From Planctomycetia bacterium (GTDB lineage: Bacteria; Planctomycetota; Phycisphaerae; Phycisphaerales; SM1A02), in assembly GCA_005798965.1 (NCBI GenBank), contig SYIB01000179.1, positions 1 through 7,127 on the forward strand: a DNA stretch of 7,127 bases, written 5' to 3'. A program made the translations under genes and the position numbers. How positions within the stretch are numbered: the first letter of the stretch is position 1; every line of letters begins with the position of its first letter. Under the pieces are notes generated by a model. That model was not told where the DNA came from. It made no database searches and saw nothing but the letters and a program-made list of their open reading frames with translations. Positions 1 to 6,000 of this stretch are shown here, one piece after another.

Positions 1-615
1 CGCACCCGCGAACACCGTGAGTGATGCCGGCTTCACGATCGAGCTCAGCCGGGTGACGTAGAAGCCCGACAGCGGATTCGCGCTCCCATTGGGGAGCGTC
101 GCCGGCAGGAACCCGTACCGCTCGCTGTCGCCGCCCACGAACGCGCTGTTCATGCCGAACGCGGGATAGAGGCTCGTGAAGTAGTAGAACTCCGTCGGCG
201 CGCCGTTTACGAGTGCGTCATAGGTCTCGCTCGTACCGCCGAGGAAGAGCCCACGCATGTCGAACGAGAGGTACGGCGCAAGCCGCCACGGCCATCGCGC
301 CGCGATCGTCGGACCGCCCCCGAACGCATCGGCAGGCATGCGTTCGCCGCTGGCTACCCACGCCGGCAGCCCCGTCTTGAAGCCCGGCAGCACCTGTCCC
401 TGGGCATCCATGGCGTACCCCGTCCATGCGGCAAAGATCGAGCGGCCCGAGGCCACTTCGCGCGACTTCCGGGCCACACCCTGCACCATGCGGATCGCCG
501 GCAGCAGCAGCGCCAGGATCAGCGCCAGCAAGCCGATCACCACCAACAGCTCCGTGAGCGAGAATCCTCGCGGATTCGCGCTGGCGTGACTTGCTGGGAC
601 CCTTGGAGACGCCAT
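1..615 (-). CDS. Prepilin/pseudopilin-like protein with N-terminal methylation motif (3' end beyond the window)
   Basis: The frame is open from the ATG at 615 to the window edge, giving 205 codons without a stop. Residues 17-41 are a type IV prepilin signature: Gly17 just before the cleavage point, then FSLTELLVV with Glu at +5 (residue 22), then a long hydrophobic helix ending LLLPAI. In this family a prepilin peptidase cuts after the Gly, methylates the new N-terminus, and the helix packs the protein into a pilus or type II secretion pseudopilus. The start is fixed: an in-frame TAG lies at 625-627 and ATG 615 is the only start between it and the motif. AGGA lies a few bases upstream. The later segment with 'YPAFGMNS' and 'IVKPASLTVFAGA' resembles the globular region of planctomycete DUF1559-like or general prepilin-type proteins, which are numerous in each genome, so the exact role cannot be named. 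The neighbouring dockerin gene is divergent. Confidence 0.9.
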   Translation of the reverse strand, partial: MASPRVPASHASANPRGFSLTELLVVIGLLALILALLLPAIRMVQGVARKSREVASGRSIFAAWTGYAMDAQGQVLPGFKTGLPAWVASGERMPADAFGGGPTIAARWPWRLAPYLSFDMRGLFLGGTSETYDALVNGAPTEFYYFTSLYPAFGMNSAFVGGDSERYGFLPATLPNGSANPLSGFYVTRLSSIVKPASLTVFAGA

Positions 616-639
616 GCTTCCTGCCTAGGCTTCCATCGT

Positions 640-1683
640 ATGCCGCAGCACACCACGACATGCATCGCGATCGCCCTCGCAGCCACGCTGCCGGTGGTGT
701 CGACCGCCCTGGCCCAGTCGACCAACGGATCCTGGACCGTGCCAACGCTCGACCGTTGGATGTACCCCTTCAATACCTCACCGGGCTCGCGACCTGTCAT
801 CAGCGTCTTCGGGTCGGATGCCAACGACCCAAGCATGTTCGACAGTCGCGATGGCCAGTTCATCGTGGGGTGGTCGACGGCGGATCAGATCCCCACCGGC
901 CCTGCCACCGCTTCGGCGACCCTGCATGCCGCGAAGATTGAGGTCGAGTTCGCGAACGATCTCGTCGTGCAGTACGACCCCACGCAGGATCCGTGGCAGA
1001 TCTTCGCGCCCACCGCGAGCGCCGACTGGCAGGCTGACGCCGACCCCGGACAGAGCATCGAGCTCTTCGGCTTGGGGTTTCGCAACGGCTTCACGGCGGC
1101 GACCTTCCAGGAGTTCTCGCCGTTCGCGCCCGGCGGCACCAACCTTCTTGCCCCCGCCGTACGCTCGGCCTTCGCCATGTCCTTCAACGGGTCAGGCCAA
1201 CCGATCGACATCAGCAACCACCCACGCGAGCGCTTCGATCCCAAGGCCTTCGCGGTCGGTGCGTGCGCCACGCTCCAGCCAGGCGACTTCATTCCCGCCG
1301 GCACTCGCATGAGTTTCGAGCTCGACGTCGGCGATCCGAACATCCGCCAGTACGTGCTCGATGGCCTAGCTGCGGGCAAACTGCTTTTCACCATCTCCAG
1401 CCTGAGCTTCGTGGTGCAGCAAGGCGGAAGCTTCCCGGCCTTCTACGCCAAGGAGAACGCTTTGGTGACCCTCGGCGCTGCAACGGCTGCGCAGCTTCAG
1501 GTCATCGTCACCATCGCGCCGCCCTGCGCGCCGGCCGACCTTGACTGCAACCAACGCGTGGATGGCGCCGACCTGGGACTGCTCCTAAGCAACTGGGGCG
1601 GAGCAGGAACCGGCGATGTGGATTCCAGCGGCCAGGTGGATGGCGCCGACTTGGGCATTCTGCTGAGTTTGTGGACGGGTTGA
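640..1683 (+). CDS. Secreted protein with C-terminal dockerin-like double repeat
   Basis: 347 residues. Residues 1-25 form a signal peptide: a short polar start, the hydrophobic stretch IAIALAATLPVV, and a probable cleavage site ALA|QS. This is why the ATG at 640 is preferred over an in-frame ATG at 586, which would also overlap the divergent pseudopilin gene. The central region (about 26-290) is not a family I can name; it is rich in beta-type sequence with few charges, as expected of an exported protein. Residues 299-345 hold two calcium-loop repeats, DLDCNQRVDGADLGLLLSNW and DVDSSGQVDGADLGILLSLW, each with Asp/Asn/Ser at loop positions 1, 3, 5, 9 and 12. This is the planctomycete dockerin-like C-terminal module; no cohesin or cellulosome is implied. 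Cys296 and Cys303 flank the first loop and could form a disulfide. No good Shine-Dalgarno sequence precedes the start, so leaderless or weak initiation is possible. Function unknown. Confidence 0.88.
   Translation: MPQHTTTCIAIALAATLPVVSTALAQSTNGSWTVPTLDRWMYPFNTSPGSRPVISVFGSDANDPSMFDSRDGQFIVGWSTADQIPTGPATASATLHAAKIEVEFANDLVVQYDPTQDPWQIFAPTASADWQADADPGQSIELFGLGFRNGFTAATFQEFSPFAPGGTNLLAPAVRSAFAMSFNGSGQPIDISNHPRERFDPKAFAVGACATLQPGDFIPAGTRMSFELDVGDPNIRQYVLDGLAAGKLLFTISSLSFVVQQGGSFPAFYAKENALVTLGAATAAQLQVIVTIAPPCAPADLDCNQRVDGADLGLLLSNWGGAGTGDVDSSGQVDGADLGILLSLWTG
1534..1680 (+). repeat. Internal duplication encoding the two dockerin calcium loops
   Basis: The 15-mer GTGGATGGCGCCGAC occurs exactly at 1558-1572 and again at 1636-1650, 78 bp (26 codons) apart. 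The similarity continues imperfectly downstream (ctgggactgctcctaagc versus ttgggcattctgctgagt). Both copies encode VDGADLG. The repeats therefore look like a duplicated half-domain, as is usual for dockerin modules, with synonymous differences beginning after the loop. Confidence 0.85.
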
Positions 1684-1713
1684 GATCAACCACGGAGACG
1701 CTGGTGCCACGAT

Positions 1714-1743
1714 CCGATGAGGTTCCGGCAACGGACCCGTCGG
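1714..1743. terminator. Possible intergenic stem-loop between convergent genes
   Basis: In the 87-bp gap between the convergent dockerin and sigma-like genes, ggttccg (1721-1727) pairs with cggaccc (1732-1738) with one mismatch around a GCAA loop (1728-1731). An outer CCGA/TCGG pair (1714-1717 with 1740-1743) extends the stem. There is no T-run on either strand, so it is not a textbook intrinsic terminator. It may end both transcripts or act as a 3' stabilising hairpin. Confidence 0.35.
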
Positions 1744-1770
1744 CAAGCACCGAACGCCGTCAGACCCCCA

Positions 1771-2085
1771 TCAGCCGCAGATCGAGTCGAGGATCGCCAA
1801 CCGCGCCGCAGTGATGCGCTCGCGAACCCCGGCAAGCACCTCTTCGACGGTCTTGGGCTGGGTTTCCATGACGTCTGCGATCTCGCTGGCGCTCAGCCCT
1901 TCCCCGTAGTGCAGCGAAAGCACCAGCCGCTCACTCGATGAGAGCGTCTGTGCGATCATTTTCACGGTCAGGCCTTCTTCATCGAACATTTGTGCTCTCC
2001 ATGCACCGCTCTTCGACTGGTCCCACGACGAGCTCACGCGCACTTCCTTGTACGACTCCGGGACGATAACACAATTCTGGCTCAT
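1771..2085 (-). CDS. Small sigma-70 region 4-like helix-turn-helix protein
   Basis: 104 residues. Residues about 46-90 (TLSSSERLVLSLHYGEGLSASEIADVM... TVEEVLAGVRERI) fit the sigma-70 region 4 pattern: an 'L.x.ER.VL.L.Y.EGLS..EIA' helix pair followed by a recognition-helix-like 'TVEEVL..VR.R'. The pattern is closest to FliA/ECF-type sigma C-termini. Region 2, which binds core polymerase and melts the -10, is absent: residues 1-45 are polar with no recognisable domain. It is therefore unlikely to act alone as a sigma factor and may be a DNA-binding regulator or an adaptor to the polymerase flap. The start is supported by AGAAAGGA (2094-2101 on the opposite strand), 8 bases from the ATG. It lies 26 bp downstream of the HD-GYP gene on the same strand and is probably co-transcribed. 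The HTH call is by pattern; a divergent LuxR-like or other HTH is the alternative. Confidence 0.75.
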   Translation of the reverse strand: MSQNCVIVPESYKEVRVSSSWDQSKSGAWRAQMFDEEGLTVKMIAQTLSSSERLVLSLHYGEGLSASEIADVMETQPKTVEEVLAGVRERITAARLAILDSICG

Positions 2086-2111
2086 GCTGGCGGTCCTTTC
2101 TGGGATTTCGG

Positions 2112-2708
2112 TCAGGCAGCGGCGTCGAGCTGGATGTCGATGAACGCCTCCGCCAGTTCAGGGTCGAATTGGGTGCCTCGGCATCGCTTCACTTCGTGGA
2201 GCGCCTCGTGCACACCCATGGCTTTGCGATAGGCGCGGTCACTGGTCATCGCGTCAAAGCTGTCGACGATTCCCAGGATGCGGCCGTCAACCGGGATCGA
2301 GTCCCCGGCGCGCATGAACGGATAGCCGGTTCCATCCCACCGCTCATGGTGGCTCAGCACGCCCTCGAGCGCATCGGCCACTTCCTCGAAGCGTTGCAGC
2401 AGTCGATGCCCGATCAGGGGATGACGACGGATCTGCTCGAATTCCTCGGTGTTCAGCGGCCCCTGCTTGTTCAGCACCGCCTCGCTCACGCCGACCTTGC
2501 CCACGTCGTGCAGCAGGCCAGCCAAGCGGATGCGGCCGCACGAAGCATCGTCGAGCCCGACATGTCGCGCCAACGAAACCGCAAGGTCCGACACACGCGA
2601 GCAATGCCCACGTACGCCTTGATCCTTGGCCTGGATCAGTCCGGTCAGGAAGGTGACGGTCCCAGCCACGGAGTGGGCCAGGGCCTCGGGTCGTGTCTTG
2701 AACATCAT
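2112..2708 (-). CDS. Stand-alone HD-GYP domain protein, probable cyclic-di-GMP phosphodiesterase
   Basis: 198 residues, almost all one HD-GYP domain. Visible motifs in order: H35 in 'GHCSRVSDLA', H67-D68 in 'LLHDVGK' (K71), H96 in 'HPLIGH', H120-H121-E122 in 'HHERWDGTGYP' (GYP 128-130), and D149 with 'DSFDAMTSDRAYR' (149-161). The metal ligands and the GYP loop are therefore intact, and an active enzyme hydrolysing cyclic di-GMP is the family expectation. There is no receiver, GAF, PAS or membrane segment, so any signal input must come from a partner or from expression. The start is ATG 2708: GAAAGGAG lies just upstream, and a longer frame back to 2996 would overlap the opposite-strand DUF1015 gene. 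A second ATG follows at once (2705) and has the better spacing (7 versus 4 bases), so initiation may be at either. Followed by the sigma-region-4-like gene on the same strand. Confidence 0.93.
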   Translation of the reverse strand: MMFKTRPEALAHSVAGTVTFLTGLIQAKDQGVRGHCSRVSDLAVSLARHVGLDDASCGRIRLAGLLHDVGKVGVSEAVLNKQGPLNTEEFEQIRRHPLIGHRLLQRFEEVADALEGVLSHHERWDGTGYPFMRAGDSIPVDGRILGIVDSFDAMTSDRAYRKAMGVHEALHEVKRCRGTQFDPELAEAFIDIQLDAAA

Positions 2709-2721
2709 CGGGCTCCTTTCG

Positions 2722-2750
2722 GCTCCCCTGCTTCGGCAGCCCATGGGAGC
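2722..2750. promoter_or_regulatory. Stem-loop in the HD-GYP leader / divergent intergenic region
   Basis: GCTCCC (2722-2727) pairs with GGGAGC (2745-2750), and CTGC (2728-2731) pairs with GCAG (2736-2739) around TTCG (2732-2735), with a 5-base bulge CCCAT at 2740-2744. That is ten base pairs. It lies a few bases upstream of the HD-GYP ribosome binding site (2712-2719). In the minus-strand RNA the loop reads CGAA; on the plus strand it is the extra-stable cUUCGg. A competing pairing, AGCCC (2738-2742) with GGGCT (2710-2714), would partly cover the bases next to the ribosome binding site. A role in translation control is inference. Confidence 0.4.
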
Positions 2751-2770
2751 GACTTTCGGCACCTTGGAGA

Positions 2771-2784
2771 ATTCCTGCAGGAAT
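2771..2784. promoter_or_regulatory. Perfect 14-bp palindrome, candidate operator
   Basis: ATTCCTGCAGGAAT is its own reverse complement. It lies in the 112-bp divergent gap between the HD-GYP gene (starts 2708, minus) and the DUF1015 gene (starts 2821, plus), where a dimeric repressor or activator would be expected to sit. A second near-palindrome CAGGAATCCTG (2778-2788) overlaps it. No known regulator box is matched with confidence. Confidence 0.45.
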
Positions 2785-2820
2785 CCTGACCCCACGGCCG
2801 CGCTACCTTTCCCGAGCCCC

Positions 2821-3537
2821 ATGCGTCTGGTGCCCTTCACCGCCCTCCGGGCCTCGCAACACCACGTCACGGCGGTTTCCTGCCCGCCGGTGGACCTGCT
2901 TGCTGCACACGAAGCCATCGATCTGGCACGGACCAAGACACGCTCGATCGTGGGCGTCCTGCGCCACCATGACGTGGTCGGCACGATCGAAGGCATCAGG
3001 CCAAGCCCGGCTTCGCACTTGGTCAGTCTGATCGAGGGCGGGTCGATGATCCGCGAGACCGAGCCTTGGCTCTACGCCTACCGCATCTCGGGACACGGGC
3101 TCAAGGCAACCGGCATCATCGGCCGGCTCGACGATGCCCTGCCAGCGGGCATTGCGCCCGAGGACCCGGCCGGCGAACGTCACGCAGCCCATCCATCGCG
3201 CATCGGCGCGACGCTGGAGCTGACCCGTGTCGTCATCCACACCTGGGCTCCGATGGTGCCCAAGTTGCTTCTGGACCTCAACGAACGCCCGCTCTACCAC
3301 TTCCTCGAGAAGGACACCGGGCTCACCCACAGCGTGTGGTCGCTGCGCCAACCCGGCCCCTACGCCGAGTACCTCGAGGCCATGGCATGGACCCTCGCGC
3401 GCACGGCGCATGCGGGCGCACGACATGAGCCGGTGCTGGCATGCGTCTTCGGCGCGGACGAGTGGGGCATCGGTGCCGTACCGGCGTTCCGCCTGCGCAG
3501 CGGCGTGATCGGGCTCGAGCGCGATCGCGATGATTGA
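2821..3537 (+). CDS. Short DUF1015-family protein
   Basis: 238 residues from ATG 2821. The N-terminus fits the DUF1015 pattern: 'PFTALR' (5-10) for the usual 'PFRALRP', 'SCPPVDLL' (20-27) for 'PPYDVL', then 'EPWLYAYRISG' (81-91) for '.P.LYVYR...G' and 'TGIIGRLDDA' (97-106). Later parts such as 'HSVWSL' (170-175) and 'VLACVFGADEWGIGAVPAFRL' pieces (205-225) follow the family order. The protein stops near where the family's 'PTHR' segment would begin. It is therefore about half of the usual roughly 400 residues, and no 'ADGHHR'-like motif can be found. I recall DUF1015 genes lying beside serA and serC in other bacteria, which supports the assignment. The biochemical function is not established. 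The start is chosen by family fit; there is no clear Shine-Dalgarno, but TACCTT at 2804-2809 could be a -10. An upstream in-frame extension to 2626 would overlap the HD-GYP gene. Confidence 0.72.
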   Translation: MRLVPFTALRASQHHVTAVSCPPVDLLAAHEAIDLARTKTRSIVGVLRHHDVVGTIEGIRPSPASHLVSLIEGGSMIRETEPWLYAYRISGHGLKATGIIGRLDDALPAGIAPEDPAGERHAAHPSRIGATLELTRVVIHTWAPMVPKLLLDLNERPLYHFLEKDTGLTHSVWSLRQPGPYAEYLEAMAWTLARTAHAGARHEPVLACVFGADEWGIGAVPAFRLRSGVIGLERDRDD

Positions 3538-3558
3538 GGGGAAGCCACCCCCCACGGC

Positions 3559-3564
3559 TACACT
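3559..3564 (+). promoter_or_regulatory. Candidate -10 element for a leaderless serA transcript
   Basis: TACACT ends 6 bases before the serA-like ATG (3571), which would place the transcription start at or next to the start codon. No Shine-Dalgarno sequence precedes the gene. A possible -35, TTGAGG (3534-3539), has a long 19-bp spacer. It could serve as an internal promoter within the DUF1015-serA-serC unit. By pattern only. Confidence 0.3.
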
Positions 3565-3570
3565 TCCTGC

Positions 3571-4836
3571 ATGGGAGCCAAGCCCCAACCGCATTCACCG
3601 TCCATCGACGAGCGCACCGCCCGGGTGCTCGTGATCGATGCCTTCGCCTCGACCGGCGCCGAGGCGCTTCGGCACCTGGGCTGCGATGTCGTCCACAACC
3701 CGCATCTTGATGCCGAGGGTCTGGCGCAGGCATGTGCCGACCTCACTCCAGATGTGCTCGTGGTCCGCGAAACCCCCGTGCCTGCCGCGGTCTTCGCCGC
3801 CTGTTCCACGCTGGGCTTGGTGGTGCGCAGCGGAGCCGGCACCGAGTCGATCGATGTCGAAGCCGCCAACCGCTACGGCGTGCTCGTGGCGCACTGCCCT
3901 GCGCGCGGGGCGATTGCCGCTGCGGAACTGACGTGGGGCCTGATCCTGGCTGCCGATCGCCAGATCCCGGCACAGACGATCGACCTGCAGGCCGGTCGTT
4001 GGCGGCATGGCCACTATGCAACAGCCTCGGGACTCGCCGGCCGCACGCTGGGCATCATCGGTCTGGGTCCGGTCGGTCAGGAAGTCGCGCGTCGCGGACT
4101 TGCCTTCGGCATGCACGTGATCGCCTGGAGCCGGCACATCACCGAAGCACGCTGCGATGCCTTGGGCATTGATTTGTGCGCGAACCTGGTGAATCTGGCG
4201 AAGCTCAGCGATGTGGTCAGCGTCAACGTGCCACAGAGCGCCGAGACGGCCGACATGGTGGGCGAGAAGTTCTTCGCGGCCATGCGGCCAGGGGCGATCC
4301 TGGTGAATACGTCGCGCGTTGGCGCGATCGATGAGGCCGCCCTGCTGCGTGCGGTCCGGACCAAGGGCATTCGCGCGGCGAGCGATTCATGGGACGATGC
4401 CCCGGTTGATGCCGAGGGCACCTTCGCCGGCCCGCTCGGCCGAGAGCCTGGCGTGATCGCCACACACGGCATCGCAGCATGCACCGAGCAGGCGATGGGC
4501 GCAATCGCTGACGAGGTCACACGCATCGTGTCGGCGTGGATCAACGACTTCGACATGCCGGGCTGCGTGAACATTGCGCAGTCGACCGGTGCCAGCACGC
4601 TCCTCTGCGTGCGCCACCTCAACGTGCCCGGCGTCTTCGCGCAGCTCTTCGCGGTGCTCGGCAACGCCAAGATCAACGTCGAGGAAATGGACAACATCAT
4701 CTACGAGGGCGGGCATGCTGCGATCGCGCGCATTCAGCTCTCGCGGCGCCCAAGCGCCGAGGACCTGGCCGCGCTGCGGGCGTGCACCGCCGTGCTGGCC
4801 GTCAACGTCAACACCTTGCGAGGACCACGATCATGA
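3571..4836 (+). CDS. serA: D-3-phosphoglycerate dehydrogenase-like protein with ACT domain
   Basis: 421 residues with the domain order of SerA: a substrate-binding half (about 17-115), the NAD-binding Rossmann domain (about 116-305) with GLGPVG at 164-169, a return to the substrate domain, and a C-terminal ACT domain (about 343-415; 'LNVPGVFAQLFAVLGNAKINVEEMD'-type sequence around 350-374) that in the family senses serine. SerA oxidises 3-phosphoglycerate to 3-phosphohydroxypyruvate. The catalytic Arg is present as R249 in 'NTSRVGAIDE'. However, the family's 'DVFxxEP' is DSWDDAP (272-278), so the catalytic Glu position is Ala277, and 'TPHIGxST' is THGIAACT (298-305), so the catalytic His position is Gly300, although His299 and Asp276 are adjacent. 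The substrate loop 'GGN/GKN' is ARG (111-113). It overlaps serC by ATGA, and the DUF1015 gene ends 33 bp upstream. Family membership is sure; canonical activity is not. A different 2-hydroxyacid dehydrogenase is the alternative. Confidence 0.85.
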   Translation: MGAKPQPHSPSIDERTARVLVIDAFASTGAEALRHLGCDVVHNPHLDAEGLAQACADLTPDVLVVRETPVPAAVFAACSTLGLVVRSGAGTESIDVEAANRYGVLVAHCPARGAIAAAELTWGLILAADRQIPAQTIDLQAGRWRHGHYATASGLAGRTLGIIGLGPVGQEVARRGLAFGMHVIAWSRHITEARCDALGIDLCANLVNLAKLSDVVSVNVPQSAETADMVGEKFFAAMRPGAILVNTSRVGAIDEAALLRAVRTKGIRAASDSWDDAPVDAEGTFAGPLGREPGVIATHGIAACTEQAMGAIADEVTRIVSAWINDFDMPGCVNIAQSTGASTLLCVRHLNVPGVFAQLFAVLGNAKINVEEMDNIIYEGGHAAIARIQLSRRPSAEDLAALRACTAVLAVNVNTLRGPRS

Positions 4837-5975
4837 CCGCTGCCCCCGCCATGACCAGCTGCGTGCGCCCGACCCCAAGCGGACGCGTCTACAACTTCAG
4901 CGCCGGCCCAGCCGGCATGCCCGAGTCCGTGCTGCGCCAGCTTCAGGAAGACCTTTGGGATCTTCGCGGCAGCGGCATCGGGATCATGGAGCACTCGCAC
5001 CGGGGCAAGGTGTACGACGCGATCAACGCCGAGGCGCACGAGTGGTGCCGCAAGGCCGGCCGTGTGCCCGCCGACTGGGACGTCATCCTCATGCCGGGCG
5101 GCGCCACGGTGCAGCAGGCCTACCTGCCGTTCAACTTCCTGCCCGCGGGCCGCACGGCCGACTACCCGGATACCGGCATCTGGACAACGAAGGCGATCGG
5201 CGAGGGCCGCAAGGCGGCCGCCATGCTTGGCGCGCACATCCATGTGGCGTTCGAGGGCTCGCGCCTGAAGTACACGCGCGTGCCCAAGGATGGCGAGATG
5301 AGCCAGACGCCCAACGCGGCGTACCTGCACTACTGCTCGAACAACACGGTCTTCGGCACGCGGTACCCCACCACGCCGGTCACGACGGCGCCGCTCGTGT
5401 GCGATGCGAGCAGCGAGTACTTCGCGCGCCCGGTCGATTGGAGCCGACACGCCATGCTCTACGGCGGCGGACAGAAGAACCTCGGGCCTTCCGGGATCAG
5501 TCTGGTGCTGGTGAAGAAGGACTTCCTGGCCACCGCAAATCCCGCCCTGCCCACGATGATGAGCTTCGCGGCGCACGCTGGTGGCGAGAGCCGGCTGAAC
5601 ACGCCACCCACCTTCGGCGTGCACGCGATGGGCCTGATGTTCCGGTGGATCGCCGCGCAGGGCGGCCCCGAGGCGCTCGAGCGTGCAGCCGTGGACAAGA
5701 GCGGCCTGCTCTACGACGCCATCGACTCGAGCAACGGCTTCTACACCGGGCTCACCGAACGCTGGTGCCGCTCGTTCATGAACGTCAGCTTCCGCCTGCC
5801 CACCGCAGAGCTCGATGCGCGCTTCGTGGCCGAGGCCGCCGCGCAGGGCATGGACGGGCTGACCGGCCACCGCGACGCGGGCGGCATCCGTGCGAGCATT
5901 TACAGCGCGTTCCCCCGCGAAGGGTGCGTGGTGCTCGCGCAGTACATGCGTGACTTCGCCAGCCGGAATTCGTAA
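4833..5975 (+). CDS. serC: Phosphoserine aminotransferase
   Basis: 380 residues, slightly longer than the usual 360 because of about 18 extra residues at the N-terminus. SerC is a PLP enzyme that transfers an amino group from glutamate to 3-phosphohydroxypyruvate, giving O-phosphoserine. Motifs seen: 'YNFSAGPAGMP' (20-30), 'MEHSHRGK' (52-59, phosphate-binding His and Arg), Trp117 for stacking on PLP, Asp191, the Schiff-base lysine K215 in 'GGQKNLGPSG', 'NTPPTF' (256-261) and 'GHR.AGGIRASIY' (345-357). All expected active-site elements are intact. The ATG overlaps the serA-like stop (ATGA, 4833-4836), and GAGGA (4820-4824) lies 8 bases upstream, so translation is probably coupled. A second ATG at 4851 is an alternative start. 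In contrast to its two upstream partners, this gene shows no sign of decay. Confidence 0.96.
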   Translation: MTAAPAMTSCVRPTPSGRVYNFSAGPAGMPESVLRQLQEDLWDLRGSGIGIMEHSHRGKVYDAINAEAHEWCRKAGRVPADWDVILMPGGATVQQAYLPFNFLPAGRTADYPDTGIWTTKAIGEGRKAAAMLGAHIHVAFEGSRLKYTRVPKDGEMSQTPNAAYLHYCSNNTVFGTRYPTTPVTTAPLVCDASSEYFARPVDWSRHAMLYGGGQKNLGPSGISLVLVKKDFLATANPALPTMMSFAAHAGGESRLNTPPTFGVHAMGLMFRWIAAQGGPEALERAAVDKSGLLYDAIDSSNGFYTGLTERWCRSFMNVSFRLPTAELDARFVAEAAAQGMDGLTGHRDAGGIRASIYSAFPREGCVVLAQYMRDFASRNS

Positions 5976-6000
5976 GTTTAGAGTAGCCTAACGCGTAATC

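Noticed and set aside
640..1683. Cellulosome component
   Set aside because: Dockerin-like repeats alone do not show a cellulosome. There is no cohesin, scaffoldin or glycoside hydrolase in the window, and such tails are widespread in Phycisphaerae.
2709..2996. N-terminal extension of the HD-GYP gene
   Set aside because: It overlaps the divergent DUF1015 coding region, has no domain character, and lies upstream of the strong GAAAGGAG plus ATG at 2708.
4574..5953. Long second open frame across serC, rich in Arg
   Set aside because: It is a by-product of high GC content with no domain; the serC frame has all of the family motifs.
4536..5975. A longer reading of serC starting at 4536
   Set aside because: The part before 4833 overlaps the ACT-domain coding region of the serA-like gene in another frame and is low-complexity Arg/Ala-rich sequence. 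The ATG at 4833 has GAGGA and an ATGA overlap.
5978..5991. TTAG...CTAA hairpin after serC as a terminator
   Set aside because: The stem is only 4-5 bp with no T-run, and the next gene starts 36 bp after serC with its own ribosome site. Read-through is as likely.
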